NCBI GenBank assembly: GCA_016222805.1
Contig: JACRQG010000007.1
Coordinates: 496,001 to 560,000, forward strand
DNA length: 64,000 nucleotides
Reading direction: 5' to 3'
From: Verrucomicrobiota bacterium
Lineage (GTDB): Bacteria > Verrucomicrobiota > Verrucomicrobiia > Opitutales > Opitutaceae
Part shown: positions 18,925 through 29,175 of the stretch, piece after piece
Layout of the letters: each line of letters starts with the position of its first letter
Numbering within the stretch: position 1 is the stretch's first letter
Made by a program: the position numbers and the translations under genes
Notes under the pieces: generated by a model
What the model saw: only the letters and a program-made list of their open reading frames with translations
What the model was told of the DNA's origin: nothing
The model's database searches: none

Positions 18925-20041
18925 CGGCCGGATCCTCCTCAAGCTTGGCGTGGTCATCCTCGTGCTGGCCGGCGCCGGCGTGGCCTGGCTGTACAGCAAC
19001 CGCGACGTCGCCCGCGTCAAAGCCGTGAACCGCGACACCGCCATCGATGCCGTGACCGGCAGCGTGATTGTGAATGCCGACGGCGGCTTCCGCGAACTCA
19101 AGAGCGAGGCGGCCGGCAAGGTGAAGATCGCCAACATCAAACCGAGCAGTCATTTCAAGAAGGGCGATGTCCTGGTGCAGCTGGACACCACCGAGCTCGA
19201 TCGCCAGATCGCGGAGACGAAGCGCAAGTACGAGACGGACAAGGAGCGCGCGCGGATCCAGATGGAGAACAGTCCCGAGCGCAAGGTGGCGGAGGATCGG
19301 CTGAAGACGGCGAAGCGGATGTTCGAACTCGGCAACGTGTCGGAGGAGGACGTGAAGAGCCTCGAGCGGGCGCTGGCGGAGATCGATCGGCGGTTGAAGC
19401 TCACGGAGTTCAACGACCAGAACGCGGAGAAGGATTTCAAGGTCGTGATGGAGGGACTTGAATTGCAGCGGGAGAAGATGCAGGTGGTCGCCCCGTTTGA
19501 CGGCACGGTGCACAACGACGGGGCGCTGACGTGGGAAGGGGCGCTCATCAATGCCGGTCAGCCGGTGGCGCTGGTCTTCTCGCGCCGGCGCGTGGTGGCG
19601 GCCAAAATCAGTGAGGAGAACTTCGGCCGGGTGCGGGTTGGGCAGCCCGCCCGCATCCGCCTCCTCACCTATGGCGGCCAGAACTTCGATGCCAAGGTGG
19701 CGGAACTCCTGCCGGCGGCGGACGACGCGCAGCGCTTTACCGTGCATCTTGATGTGCAGGCCGAGCCCGATCAGCTGCGCCCATTGAGCACCGGCGAAGT
19801 CACCATCACCGTCGACTCGGTGCCGGATCAGATCATGATCCTGCGGCGATCGGTTTTCGACTCCAACAAGGTGTGGGTGGTTAAGGATGGCCGCGTGGAG
19901 CGCCGGACGCTCGAAGCCGGCTATGTCTCGTTGAACAACGTGCAGGTTCGCAAGGGATTGGCGGTCGGCGAACTCGTCATTGTGGATCGCGTCGAGGAGT
20001 TCCGGGAGGGGCAGCGCGTCCGGACCGAGGTGGTGTTCTGA
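18905..20041 (+). CDS. HlyD/MacA-type periplasmic adaptor (membrane fusion protein)
   Basis: A 378-residue protein with one N-terminal membrane anchor (about residues 12-30). It has a split biotinyl-lipoyl domain (SEAAGKVKIANIKPSSHFKKGDVL and VVAPFDGTVHND), a long coiled-coil hairpin (about 90-185, rich in Glu, Lys and Arg heptads), a beta-barrel and a C-terminal membrane-proximal domain. It bridges the inner-membrane ABC permease and the TolC-like channel. It overlaps the TolC-like gene by 20 bp and is 27 bp before the permease gene, so co-expression is likely. Confidence 0.85.
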   Translation: MLVKNPSGRILLKLGVVILVLAGAGVAWLYSNRDVARVKAVNRDTAIDAVTGSVIVNADGGFRELKSEAAGKVKIANIKPSSHFKKGDVLVQLDTTELDRQIAETKRKYETDKERARIQMENSPERKVAEDRLKTAKRMFELGNVSEEDVKSLERALAEIDRRLKLTEFNDQNAEKDFKVVMEGLELQREKMQVVAPFDGTVHNDGALTWEGALINAGQPVALVFSRRRVVAAKISEENFGRVRVGQPARIRLLTYGGQNFDAKVAELLPAADDAQRFTVHLDVQAEPDQLRPLSTGEVTITVDSVPDQIMILRRSVFDSNKVWVVKDGRVERRTLEAGYVSLNNVQVRKGLAVGELVIVDRVEEFREGQRVRTEVVF

Positions 20042-20068
20042 AGTCCGGCCGGAAGGGGTGCCGCCCAG

Positions 20069-21310
20069 ATGTCGCCGAACCTTCGCATCGCGTACCGCTT
20101 CCTCACGGCGAAGAAGCGGGCCATGTTCATGAGCCTGTCCTGCACCGTCCTCGGCGTGGGGCTCTTCATCGTGACCCAGGCGACGACGAGCGGGTTCGAG
20201 CAGTTCTTCACCAAGACGATCCTCGGCATCAACGGGGCGATCCGGATCGAGGACAAGATCCAGGACACCATGCGCAGCATGGCCGCAGCCGGAGGCGGGG
20301 ATTCGCACTTTTCGCGACGCGACGGCGTGAAGTACATCGAAGGAGTCGAGGAACCCCAGGCGCTGATGGAGGCGGTGCGGACGTTTTCCAACGTGCGCGG
20401 AGTCTCCGCCGTGGTGCGGGGCAACGTGCAGATCACGAGTGCCTTCAAGACGGAGGACGCGCAGGTGTTCGGGGTCCGGCTCGAGGATCACATCCGGGTG
20501 TCGGATCTTGCCGAGCAGATCACGAGCGGGGAGCTGGAGGACTACCGGCAGTCGCCCAACGGGGCGCTGGTGGGGCGGGTGCTGGCGGACCGGCTGCAGC
20601 TGGCCGTGGGCGACTCCTTTGTCGTGGCGACGCGCGGGGCGTCGCGCCGCGTCCATGTCTCGGCGATCTTCGAGACCGGCTACCGCGAGGTCGACAAGAC
20701 CAACGTCTATCTTCACCTGGCCGAGGTGAGGTCGCTCCTCAAGCGTCCGTCCGGGGCAACGTACCTCCAAATCAGCCTCTTCGACCCCGGACGTGCCCCG
20801 GAGGATGCGTTCCGGATGGAGCAGGTGTTGCGTCACAGCGTGAAACCGTGGCAGGAGCGGGAGAAGACCTGGCTGGCGGTCTTCCGTGCGCTGCGGATCT
20901 CGACCGGGATCACGGTGACCGTCTTTACCCTCATCGCCAGCCTGGCCATGTTCAACACCCTCGCGATGATCGTGCTCGAGAAGACCAAGGACATCGCGAT
21001 CCTGCGTTCGATGGGATATGAACGCCGCGACATCACCCAGGTGTTCCTGTGGCAGGCGGGCATCGTCCTGGCGATCGGCGCCGTGATTGGCGCGATCTTC
21101 GGCGCGGCGGTGACCTGGCTGGTGGGACAGGTGCCCCTGCCGATCAATGGGATCTTCAAGACCGATCACTTCATCGTCACTTGGGAATTGAACCACTACC
21201 TCGCCGCGATTGCGACGGCGGTGGTGATGGTGATGGTCGCGAGCCTGATCCCCGCCCGCCGGGCGGCCCGGCTGGAGCCGGGTGACATCGTACGGGGGAC
21301 GGCGCAGTAG
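20069..21310 (+). CDS. ABC transporter permease, FtsX/MacB-LolCE type
   Basis: A 413-residue protein with one N-terminal membrane helix (FMSLSCTVLGVGLFIVTQ), a periplasmic domain of about 220 residues, and three C-terminal helices. The permease motif includes LAMFNTLAMIVLEKTKDIAILRSMG, in which 'EK..DIAILRSMG' is the hallmark coupling region shared by LolC/E, MacB and FtsX. The architecture matches mechanotransmission transporters that do not move substrate through the membrane itself but drive periplasmic events. The ATPase is a separate downstream gene, unlike fused MacB. Confidence 0.85.
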   Translation: MSPNLRIAYRFLTAKKRAMFMSLSCTVLGVGLFIVTQATTSGFEQFFTKTILGINGAIRIEDKIQDTMRSMAAAGGGDSHFSRRDGVKYIEGVEEPQALMEAVRTFSNVRGVSAVVRGNVQITSAFKTEDAQVFGVRLEDHIRVSDLAEQITSGELEDYRQSPNGALVGRVLADRLQLAVGDSFVVATRGASRRVHVSAIFETGYREVDKTNVYLHLAEVRSLLKRPSGATYLQISLFDPGRAPEDAFRMEQVLRHSVKPWQEREKTWLAVFRALRISTGITVTVFTLIASLAMFNTLAMIVLEKTKDIAILRSMGYERRDITQVFLWQAGIVLAIGAVIGAIFGAAVTWLVGQVPLPINGIFKTDHFIVTWELNHYLAAIATAVVMVMVASLIPARRAARLEPGDIVRGTAQ

Positions 21311-21357
21311 GCGCACGTCCGAAAGAGCCGCACCACGAACCACCGTTGCCAATCACG

Positions 21358-22077
21358 ATGTCCGCTCTCCCGCCCTCACCTGGTGCTGCCGGTCCGGCCG
21401 GAACCACCCTGGCCCTGCGGTGCCGCAACCTGCACCGGCACCTCGGGCAGGGGGAGGGGCGGGTGCATGTCCTGAAGGGAGTGTCCTTCGAGGCCGAGCG
21501 CGGGCAGGTCTACGCGATCGTCGGGCCGTCGGGCTGCGGCAAGAGCACCTTGCTCTACCTGCTGGGGCTCCTGGACCGTCCGGACGACGGCGAGATCGAG
21601 ATCAACGGGCGCGTGATGTCGAACCACGACGACTGGGCGCGCACTGCCGCGCGCGGCGAGCACATCGGCTTCGTGTTCCAGTTTCACTTCCTGATGCTGG
21701 AGTTCACGGCGCTGGAAAACGTCCTGATGCCGATGCGCAAACTTGGGCGGTTGTCCCCCGAGGCAATGAAGGCGCGCGCCGCCTCGCTGCTGGAGGCGGT
21801 CGGGTTGGGGGAGAAGACCCACCGACTGGCCACGCAGCTTTCCGGCGGGGAGCAGCAGCGCGTGGCGATCGCGCGTGCGCTTGCCAACCAGCCGACGATC
21901 CTCCTTGCGGACGAGCCGACCGGCAATCTCGACGTCAAGAACTCGAATCTCGTGTTTGAACTGCTGACGCGGCTCGCGAAGGAACAAGGGCAGGCGGTGG
22001 TTCTCGTGACGCACAACCCGGAAATTGCCCAGCGGTGTGACGTAATCCGGCGGATGCGGGACGGCGTCTTTGTCTAG
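21358..22077 (+). CDS. ABC transporter ATPase, LolD/MacB type
   Basis: A 239-residue protein from the ATG at 21358; a TTG at 21346 adds four residues. Complete nucleotide-binding domain: Walker A GPSGCGKSTL, Q-loop GFVFQFHFLM, signature LSGGEQQRVAIARAL, Walker B ILLADEPTGNLD and switch VTHNPE. The 'DEPTGNLD' and 'FVFQ.H.L...T..ENV..P' style is that of the LolD/FtsE/MacB family. It is the motor for the preceding permease and the last gene of the four-gene export operon. Confidence 0.9.
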   Translation: MSALPPSPGAAGPAGTTLALRCRNLHRHLGQGEGRVHVLKGVSFEAERGQVYAIVGPSGCGKSTLLYLLGLLDRPDDGEIEINGRVMSNHDDWARTAARGEHIGFVFQFHFLMLEFTALENVLMPMRKLGRLSPEAMKARAASLLEAVGLGEKTHRLATQLSGGEQQRVAIARALANQPTILLADEPTGNLDVKNSNLVFELLTRLAKEQGQAVVLVTHNPEIAQRCDVIRRMRDGVFV

Positions 22078-22487
22078 GCCGGCCTCCTTCGCGCCGGCCG
22101 CGGCGGCCCAGCCTGATAAGCACCAGCAGTATCGGTGTGCGGGATTTCTAATTCTGCAGCGGGGTGGAAATGGTGCCGAAAATTTGGTTTACAAGCGAAA
22201 GACCGCTCCCTTCTTTCGAACGCGGTTTTTGTTTTCTCCCTCCCACTACCCGTGACGTCCCACTCATCGCGAAAGCATTTCTTTGGCAAATTGCTCGGGT
22301 TTTTTGCGATCGCAGGTGGGGGCGCCAGGGTGCTGGCGGTGCCGGAGCGCCGCGAAACAGGTCGGGCAGACGTGGGGCGGGAGGGGATGACCCCGCAGCG
22401 CGGGATCAAGGTGCAGGTTGAGGCCCGCGCGGTGTCGCGGCGTCCGGACACGGTCTGAGGCGAGTCGAGCAGGAGCATTTTTCGCAC
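22078..22487 (+). other. 410-bp leader region of the respiratory operon, no gene seen
   Basis: This lies between the ABC ATPase gene and actA. Short open frames here have no family resemblance. It contains one probable terminator for the upstream export operon (annotated) and a ten-base palindrome TGCGATCGCA at 22305-22314. The promoter of the act operon must lie within, but no convincing -35/-10 pair could be chosen. Confidence 0.6.
22198..22234 (+). terminator. Possible terminator of the ABC export operon
   Basis: Nine-bp stem AAAGACCGC / GCGGTTTTT (one G-U pair) with a 15-base loop, merging into a T-rich tract (TTTTTGTTTT). It lies 120 bp after the ATPase stop. The loop is long, so the call is moderate. 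Confidence 0.4.
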
Positions 22488-23147
22488 ATGTCGAAACTTT
22501 TCCCGAAGTCGGCGAACAAGCTGCCCCTCCAGATCATTGTGTATCTGGCGGTGGTCGCGGGTATCGCCACGGCGGGCGTCACGTACTACATGACGCCGAA
22601 GTACTCGCGGGTCGGGTATGCCCCGGTGCAGCCGGTCCCGTTCAGCCACGCGAAGCACGTCCAGGAGGTCGGGCTCGATTGCCGCTACTGTCACTCCAAC
22701 GTCGACAAGTCGGGGCACTCGAACGTGCCGACGTCGCAGACGTGCATGAATTGCCATAGCATCATCAAGACGACCAGCCCCCTGCTGGCCCCGGTGCGGG
22801 AGAGCTTCGCTTCCGGCTCCCCGGTGCCGTGGGTCTGGATTCACCAGACGCCGGATTATGCTTATTTCAATCACGCGGCCCACGTGAACCGCGGGGTCTC
22901 CTGCGTGGAGTGCCACGGCAAGGTCAACGAGATGGACACGGTCCAGCACACCCAGCCGCTCAGCATGGCTTTCTGTCTCGAGTGCCATCGCGACCCGGGA
23001 TCGCGGCTGCGCCACCCGAAGGATGTCTTCAACCTCGACTCCCAGCGTCTGGCGGATCAGGGCGAGGCGGGTCGGAAGGCGGCGGCCGCCTTCACGCATG
23101 ACTGGAAACTAATGCCGCCGCAGAGTTGCTCGGGGTGCCACCGATGA
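22488..23147 (+). CDS. actA: Alternative complex III subunit A, pentaheme cytochrome c
   Basis: A 219-residue protein with one N-terminal membrane anchor (about 13-33) and five CxxCH motifs: CRYCH (65-69), CMNCH (86-90), CVECH (139-143), CLECH (163-167) and CSGCH (214-218). This matches ActA of alternative complex III, which replaces the bc1 complex by oxidising menaquinol and passing electrons through multiheme cytochromes on the periplasmic side. The stop overlaps the actB start as ATGA, so the two are translationally coupled. It is the first gene of a ten-gene operon that runs to 33542. Confidence 0.93.
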   Translation: MSKLFPKSANKLPLQIIVYLAVVAGIATAGVTYYMTPKYSRVGYAPVQPVPFSHAKHVQEVGLDCRYCHSNVDKSGHSNVPTSQTCMNCHSIIKTTSPLLAPVRESFASGSPVPWVWIHQTPDYAYFNHAAHVNRGVSCVECHGKVNEMDTVQHTQPLSMAFCLECHRDPGSRLRHPKDVFNLDSQRLADQGEAGRKAAAAFTHDWKLMPPQSCSGCHR

Positions 23148-26100
23148 AACGCAAATTTGAACATCCTGCTCCTGCCGACAGCGAGCTGACCACCGGTCCG
23201 AAATACTGGCGCAGCCTCGGCGAGCTGGCGGGCACGCCCGGTTTCCGGGCACAGCTTGAGCGCGAGTTCCCCGAGGGAGCCTCCGAGCTCGATGGCGTCG
23301 ATCGGCGCCATTTCATGAAGATCATGGCGGCGTCGTTCGCGTTGGGCGGCGTCGGGTTGGCGGGTTGCCGCCGGCCGGAGAAGTTCATCCTCCCTTACGG
23401 GAAGTCGGTCGAAGGCGTGATTCCGGGGTTGCCCTCGTATTATGCGACGGCGATGCCGTTGCGGCGCTCCGCCATCCCGCTCTTGGCCGAGACCCATCAG
23501 GGGCGTCCGACCAAGCTCGAGGGCAATCCTTCCTTCAAGCTCCACGACGGCTCCGCCTCGCTGCTGGCGCAGGCGTCGATTCTCGACCTCTACGACCCTG
23601 ACCGCGCCAAGGCCCACACGCGGGCCGGGGCGGTGTTGAGCAACGAGCAGGTCGGGGCCTTCCTCGGGACGGTAGCGCAGAAGTACGCGGCGACGCAGGG
23701 GGCCGGGCTGGCCTTTCTGGCGGAGGAATCTTCGTCTCCGACGCGTGCCCGGCTGGTGCGGGAATTGCGGGCCAAGCTTCCCCGTTCCCTCTGGGCCGAA
23801 TACGAGCCGATCGTGGATGAACCCCCGGTCTCCGCCGCGCAGGCAGCGTTTGGGGTCGCGGTTCGCCCGTTGTATCACTTTGCCAAGGCGCGTCGCATTC
23901 TCTCGCTCGATGCGGATTTCCTGCAGGGCGAATCCGGCAATCTCTACCACGCCCGCGGGTTTTCCCAGGGCCGAAAGGTAACCAAGCCGAGCGATCCGAT
24001 GAACCGCCTCTACGTGGCGGAGAGCGGCCTTTCGCTCACCGGCACGATGGCGGACCATCGCCTGCGCGTGCCGACGCACCACATGCTGGCGTTGGCCGCG
24101 CGCGTCGTGGCGGCGGCCTACCCGCAGGCCGAGGCTTCGCTGGCGCCCTATTATCAGGGGCTCAAGGTTGACGCCAAGTGGGTGGAGGCCTGTGTGGCCG
24201 ATCTCCTGGCGCACCGGGGCGCCGCCTTGGTGGTCGCAGGTTCGCACCTGCCGCCTGAGGTGCATGCGCTGGTCCATGGCCTGAATACGCTGCTGGAGGC
24301 CACCGGCCAGACGGTCACCTACGTTCCGGCGGAGTCCACCGCGGGCCGTTCGACTCTCGCGGGATTGGCCAACGCCATCCGCGGCGGCTCCGTCAAGACC
24401 CTGGTCATTCTGGGCGGCAATCCCGCCTATAATGCGCCGGCGGACCTCGACTGGGCTGCTTTGCAGAAGTCGGTGGAGGAGGTCATCCGCTTGGGATACT
24501 ATGCCGACGAGACGAGCGCGGTGAACCCGGCCACTACCACTCACCTCGCCGCGGCTCACTATCTCGAATCCTGGGGTGATGCCCGGGCGATCGACGGCAC
24601 CATCGTGCCGGTGCAGCCGATGATTCTCCCGCTCTTCGGGGGCCTGACGGAAATCGAAGTCTTGGCCCGGCTGGCTGGCCAGACGCCGGTGGACCCGTAC
24701 GCCTTGGTGTCCGCGACCATCACCGGGCTGGCCGGGGCCGGCGCCAACACCGAAAAGACGATGGCGCGCTTCCTTCACGATGGCCTGCTCGAGGGCTCGG
24801 CCTACCGTCCCGTGGCCGTGCGCTTCGACCAGGCGGGGGTCGAGCGGCTTTTCTCCACTCCGGCGCCGTTGCCGGCGTTCAGTGCCTCCAACCTGGAGGT
24901 GCGGTTCGTGGCCGACCACAAGGTCGACGACGGTCGCTTTGCGAACAACGGCTGGCTGCAGGAATGCCCGGATCCGATCACGCGCATTGCCTGGGACAAC
25001 GCCATTTTGGTCAGCCCCAAGCTGGGCAAGGAACTCGGCATCGAGCCCAAGGGTTCGTTGCTCCAGGTGGCGCGCAAGGAGACGGCCGAGTTCACGATCG
25101 GCAAGGAGAACGCCCACGTCTTTGAGCTCGCCATCGGCGGGCGGAGGATCCGCGGCCCGGTGCACATCCAGCCCGGCCTGGCCAACTATACCGTGGTGGT
25201 GGCGCTCGGCTATGGCCGGACGAACTCCGGACGGGTGGGGACGGGGGCCGGCTGCAACGCGTATCCCTTGCGCACCAGCACGTCGCTGCATGCGGCGGCG
25301 GGCGGCAAGCTCACTTCCACCGGCGAGCGCGCGCTGCTCGCCAACACCCAGGAACACTGGTCGATGGAGGGGCGCGACATCATTCGCGAGGCCAACTACG
25401 AAGGCACCTCCAGCTACCAGGAAAACCCCGGCTACGTGAAGACCATCGGCATGGAGTCGCATTCGCCCTCCATCCTCGGGGAGTACGGCGAAAAGATGTC
25501 GCCGCAGGAACGCGCCACCCAGATTCCGCGGGGCAACTCGCTCTACCAGACGCCGACCTTCGACGGGCACCACCAGTGGGGCATGTCGATCGATCTCAAC
25601 ACCTGCATCGGGTGCAACGCGTGCGTGGTCGCCTGCCAGGCGGAGAACAACATCCCGATCGTCGGCAAGCAGCAGGTGCTGCGCGGACGCGAGATGCACT
25701 GGATCCGGATCGATCGCTACTATTCCAGCGGCACGATCGACGCCGAGGCCTTTGGCGGCGCGGGCAACCAGGAGATTCCGGAGGAGCCGCAGATTTCGCT
25801 GCAGCCGATGACGTGTGTGCACTGTGAACTCGCCCCGTGCGAGACCGTGTGCCCCGTCAACGCCACCGTGCATGATTCGGAGGGAATCAACACGATGGCC
25901 TACAATCGCTGCATCGGCACCCGCTATTGCGCGAACAACTGTCCGTACAAGGTCAGGCGCTTCAACTTCTTCGATTGGAACCAGCGTTCGCTCGACAGCC
26001 TCTACCTCGGGCCGGTCTCCGCCTACGGCATGCCGGAGTTGCTGCAGATGGCGAAGAATCCGGAGGTCACCGTGCGCATGCGCGGCGTGATGGAGAAGTG

Positions 26101-26560
26101 CACCTACTGCGTGCAGCGGATCCAGAATGCCAAGATTCAGCACAAGGTGAAGATGGCGCAGGCCGGACGACCGGGCGACGTGATGGTGCCGGATCGTGCC
26201 TTCCAGGTCGCCTGCGAGCAGACCTGCCCGGTGGACGCCATCGTCTTCGGCAACCTCCTCGAGGCGAACAGCGCCGTGAACCAGGCCAAGGCCCGCGAGC
26301 AGGATTACGCCGTGCTGGGGTACCTCAACGTGCGTCCGCGCACGACCTACTCCGGCAAGCTCCGCAATCCCAATCCCAAGATGCCCGACTACCAGCCGCT
26401 GCCGTTCAGCCGCGTGGAGTATGCCCGGAAGAACGAGCCGGCGGCGCATGGCTCCGGCCATGACGATCACGGCTCCCACGGCCACGACAAGAAGGCGGAA
26501 AAGAAGGCCCCCTCCCACGGGTCGCGCTCGTCCGCGCCCACAACCGGAGGGCTCAGCTAA
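23144..26560 (+). CDS. actB: Alternative complex III subunit B, molybdopterin-oxidoreductase-like fused to an iron-sulfur domain
   Basis: A 1138-residue protein from the ATG at 23144, in the coupled ATGA. The N-terminus has [17 protein letters not shown] and LAGC, a Tat-type motif with twin Arg 54-55 and a lipobox-like Cys75. A long domain related to molybdopterin oxidoreductases follows; in known ActB it binds no molybdenum cofactor. The C-terminal third is a four-cluster ferredoxin domain: [48 protein letters not shown], and a split CTYCVQRI / [10 protein letters not shown]. The last 40 residues form a His/Asp/Gly-rich tail ([14 protein letters not shown]). ActB sits on the periplasmic face and relays electrons between the quinol site and ActA/ActE. 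Confidence 0.93.
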   Translation: MKRKFEHPAPADSELTTGPKYWRSLGELAGTPGFRAQLEREFPEGASELDGVDRRHFMKIMAASFALGGVGLAGCRRPEKFILPYGKSVEGVIPGLPSYYATAMPLRRSAIPLLAETHQGRPTKLEGNPSFKLHDGSASLLAQASILDLYDPDRAKAHTRAGAVLSNEQVGAFLGTVAQKYAATQGAGLAFLAEESSSPTRARLVRELRAKLPRSLWAEYEPIVDEPPVSAAQAAFGVAVRPLYHFAKARRILSLDADFLQGESGNLYHARGFSQGRKVTKPSDPMNRLYVAESGLSLTGTMADHRLRVPTHHMLALAARVVAAAYPQAEASLAPYYQGLKVDAKWVEACVADLLAHRGAALVVAGSHLPPEVHALVHGLNTLLEATGQTVTYVPAESTAGRSTLAGLANAIRGGSVKTLVILGGNPAYNAPADLDWAALQKSVEEVIRLGYYADETSAVNPATTTHLAAAHYLESWGDARAIDGTIVPVQPMILPLFGGLTEIEVLARLAGQTPVDPYALVSATITGLAGAGANTEKTMARFLHDGLLEGSAYRPVAVRFDQAGVERLFSTPAPLPAFSASNLEVRFVADHKVDDGRFANNGWLQECPDPITRIAWDNAILVSPKLGKELGIEPKGSLLQVARKETAEFTIGKENAHVFELAIGGRRIRGPVHIQPGLANYTVVVALGYGRTNSGRVGTGAGCNAYPLRTSTSLHAAAGGKLTSTGERALLANTQEHWSMEGRDIIREANYEGTSSYQENPGYVKTIGMESHSPSILGEYGEKMSPQERATQIPRGNSLYQTPTFDGHHQWGMSIDLNTCIGCNACVVACQAENNIPIVGKQQVLRGREMHWIRIDRYYSSGTIDAEAFGGAGNQEIPEEPQISLQPMTCVHCELAPCETVCPVNATVHDSEGINTMAYNRCIGTRYCANNCPYKVRRFNFFDWNQRSLDSLYLGPVSAYGMPELLQMAKNPEVTVRMRGVMEKCTYCVQRIQNAKIQHKVKMAQAGRPGDVMVPDRAFQVACEQTCPVDAIVFGNLLEANSAVNQAKAREQDYAVLGYLNVRPRTTYSGKLRNPNPKMPDYQPLPFSRVEYARKNEPAAHGSGHDDHGSHGHDKKAEKKAPSHGSRSSAPTTGGLS

Positions 26561-27987
26561 TGGCGCACGCCGAACATTCCGCCGCCGCGCATCCGCTCCT
26601 GCAGGAGGTCAAGCCTGCGGTGCTGCCGCGCGCGGTGTTGGTCGAACACAACCGCAGCTTCTCCTGGATCACCGAGAAGATCTGCGGGATCATCGAGGGC
26701 AAGACCCCCGCCTGGTGGTGGGTCTGCTTCATTCTGGCGTGCTTTGTCGCGTCGTTCACGGTTGGCGGCATCACCTACCTCGTCGCGACCGGCGTCGGCG
26801 TGTGGGGACATGCCAACCCGGTCAACTGGGCGTGGGACATCGTCAACTTCGTCTTCTGGATCGGCATCGGCCACGCCGGCACGCTGATCTCGGCGATTCT
26901 GTGCCTGCTGCGCCAGAAGTGGCGCACGTCGATCAACCGGGCCGCCGAGGCCATGACGATCTTCGCGGTCGTCTGCGCGGCGATCTTCCCGGTCTTTCAC
27001 GTCGGTCGCGTGTGGTTCGCCTGGTACCTCTTCCCCATCCCGAACTCCAATGCGATCTGGCAGAACTTCCGGTCGCCGCTCGAGTGGGACGTGTTCGCCG
27101 TGTCGACCTACGGCACCGTCTCGGTCTGCTTCTGGTACGTCGGCCTGATTCCGGACTTGGCGGTCCTGCGTGACCGGTTCTTCGCTGCCGGCAACAAGGT
27201 GCGGGCCTTCCTCTACGGCCTGTTTGCCATGGGTTGGCGCGGCTCGAACCGCCACTGGAGCAACTACGAGATGGCCTACCTGATCCTGGCCGGCATCTCG
27301 ACGCCCCTCGTGCTCTCGGTGCACACCATCGTGTCGTTCGACTTCGCGGTGTCGCTCCTGCCGGGCTGGCATACGACCATCTTCCCGCCGTACTTCGTCG
27401 CCGGCGCCATCTTCTCCGGCTTCGGCATGGTGCTCACGCTCATGCTGCCGCTGCGGGCGATCTACAAGCTCGAGGACCTGATCACGCAGTACCACATCGA
27501 CTGCATGTGCAAGATCACCCTCGCGACGGGCACCATCGTGGGCTACGCCTACGGCATGGAGTTCTTCATCGCGTGGTACGGGGCCAACCCGTACGAGGGC
27601 TTCGCCTTCGTCAACCGCGCGTTCGGCCACTACGCCTGGGCCTACTGGTGGATGATCGGGTGCAACGTCATCACCCCGCAGTTCTTCTGGTTCAAGTGGG
27701 TCCGCCAGAACACCACCCTGGTCTGGGTGCTCTCGATCTTCGTCAACGTCGGCATGTGGTTCGAGCGGTTCGTCATCATCGTGACGTCCCTCGCCCGCGA
27801 CTTCCTGCCGTCGAGCTGGGGCTACTACTCCCCGAGCATCGTCGAGATCTTCACCTTCTTCGGGACGTTCGGCGTATTTTCGGTCCTCTTCCTCCTCTTC
27901 ATCCGCTTCCTCCCGGTCATGCCCATGGCCGAGTTGAAGGCGGTCACTCCCCAGGCCGACGTCCACGGTGGCCACGAGAAACACTGA
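26560..27987 (+). CDS. actC: Alternative complex III subunit C, NrfD/PsrC-type quinol-binding membrane protein
   Basis: A 475-residue polytopic protein (about ten membrane helices) of the NrfD/PsrC family. Landmarks are [20 protein letters not shown] at the N-terminus, the helix pair around [20 protein letters not shown], and [20 protein letters not shown]. It is one of the two related membrane subunits thought to hold the quinol oxidation site and possibly a proton path. The start overlaps the actB stop (TAATG). It is complete in length. Confidence 0.93.
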   Translation: MAHAEHSAAAHPLLQEVKPAVLPRAVLVEHNRSFSWITEKICGIIEGKTPAWWWVCFILACFVASFTVGGITYLVATGVGVWGHANPVNWAWDIVNFVFWIGIGHAGTLISAILCLLRQKWRTSINRAAEAMTIFAVVCAAIFPVFHVGRVWFAWYLFPIPNSNAIWQNFRSPLEWDVFAVSTYGTVSVCFWYVGLIPDLAVLRDRFFAAGNKVRAFLYGLFAMGWRGSNRHWSNYEMAYLILAGISTPLVLSVHTIVSFDFAVSLLPGWHTTIFPPYFVAGAIFSGFGMVLTLMLPLRAIYKLEDLITQYHIDCMCKITLATGTIVGYAYGMEFFIAWYGANPYEGFAFVNRAFGHYAWAYWWMIGCNVITPQFFWFKWVRQNTTLVWVLSIFVNVGMWFERFVIIVTSLARDFLPSSWGYYSPSIVEIFTFFGTFGVFSVLFLLFIRFLPVMPMAELKAVTPQADVHGGHEKH

Positions 27988-27993
27988 TTCGTC

Positions 27994-28533
27994 ATGCCGA
28001 CGTCCGCTTCAACCTACGGCCTGATCGCCACCTTCGAGACCGCCCCCGCGCTCTACCACGCGGCGGAGGCGGTGCGCGATGCGGGCTACCGCAATTGGGA
28101 CTGCATCACGCCCTTCCCGGTGCACGGCCTCGACAAGGCGATGGGGCTGCGGCGCTCGATTGTGCCGCGCATCTCGCTGGCCGGCGGCATCACCGGCTTC
28201 ATCACCGGCATGTCGATGATCTGGTGGACCGGCGCCGTCGACTACCAGTTGGTGGTGGGTGGCAAGCCGCTGTTCAGCCCGATGTTCGCCTTCCCGGTGA
28301 GTTACGAGCTGACGATTCTGTTCACCGCCTTCGCAACCATCATCGGCATGTTCGTCGTCAACGGCCTGCCGATGCACTACCATCCCGTGCTCAAGTACGA
28401 TCACATCCGCCGCGGGATGGACGACACGTTTTTCATCGTCATCGAAGCGCGGGACCCGCGCTTCAACCTCGCGAACACCCGCGCGCTGCTCGAGAAGGTC
28501 GGAGGAAAGGCGATCGCGGAACTGGAAGCCTGA
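27994..28533 (+). CDS. actD: Alternative complex III subunit D (DUF3341)
   Basis: A 179-residue protein with an N-terminal soluble part (YGLIATFETAPALYHAAEAV, VHGLDKAMGLRRS), two membrane helices (about 60-82 and 98-122) and the conserved MHYHPVLKYDHIRRGMDDTF region. This is the DUF3341 layout of ActD, a structural subunit of the complex. It follows actC by 6 bp. Confidence 0.92.
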   Translation: MPTSASTYGLIATFETAPALYHAAEAVRDAGYRNWDCITPFPVHGLDKAMGLRRSIVPRISLAGGITGFITGMSMIWWTGAVDYQLVVGGKPLFSPMFAFPVSYELTILFTAFATIIGMFVVNGLPMHYHPVLKYDHIRRGMDDTFFIVIEARDPRFNLANTRALLEKVGGKAIAELEA

Positions 28534-28536
28534 GCC

Positions 28537-29175
28537 ATGAGGAACGTCTACCTCGTCACCCTTTTCGTGGTCGCGCTCGTGGTCTCCATCCTCGGGTTCC
28601 GTGGCGCCACCTTCACCAAGCCACCGATCGACTTGTTCCCGGATTGGGCTTTCCCCGGCATGGAGGTCCAGCCGAAGCACCGTCCGCAGGCGGCGAGCAA
28701 GTTCTTCGCCGATGGCCGTTCGGATCGCCCGCCGCCGCCGCACACCGTCGCGCGCGGGATGCTCCGCGATGACGACCACCTGCACTTCGGCAAGACGGCC
28801 AGCGGTGCCTTTGCCACCGCTCTGCCGGCGAGCCTCACGGTCGACCGCAAGTTCCTCGAGCGCGGACAGGACCGCTACCAGATCTACTGCGCCCCGTGCC
28901 ATGGCGCCCTCGGCGATGGCAACGGAATCACGAAGCGCTACGGCATGGGCGCCACGCCGTCCTATCACGACCCCCGCCTCCGGGCGCTCGCGGACGGAGA
29001 GATCTTCAACACCATCACGGCCGGCAAGAACACGATGATGCCCTACGCGGACAAGATCACCCCCGAGGATCGGTGGGCGGTCGTCGCCTATGTGCGGGCG
29101 CTGCAGCGGGCCCAGCAGGGCACCGTTGCCGATGTCACGGACACCGCCGCCAAGAAAGCCCTCGGCCTGCCATGA
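28537..29175 (+). CDS. actE: Alternative complex III subunit E, monoheme cytochrome c
   Basis: A 212-residue protein with an N-terminal hydrophobic segment (residues 4-21) and one heme motif CAPCH (118-122). The axial methionine is probably M167 or M168 in GKNTMMPYA. The 'YQIYCAPCHG..GDGNG' context is that of ActE, the cytochrome that hands electrons to the terminal acceptor. The stop overlaps the next start as ATGA. Confidence 0.92.
   Translation: MRNVYLVTLFVVALVVSILGFRGATFTKPPIDLFPDWAFPGMEVQPKHRPQAASKFFADGRSDRPPPPHTVARGMLRDDDHLHFGKTASGAFATALPASLTVDRKFLERGQDRYQIYCAPCHGALGDGNGITKRYGMGATPSYHDPRLRALADGEIFNTITAGKNTMMPYADKITPEDRWAVVAYVRALQRAQQGTVADVTDTAAKKALGLP

Noticed and set aside
22305-22314. 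TGCGATCGCA palindrome resembling the cyanobacterial HIP1 octamer
   Set aside because: A single short occurrence in GC-rich DNA is expected by chance; no second copy was noticed.
23057-26518. Antisense frame of 1153 codons opposite actB
   Set aside because: Same composition effect; actB is unmistakable by its iron-sulfur motifs and operon context.
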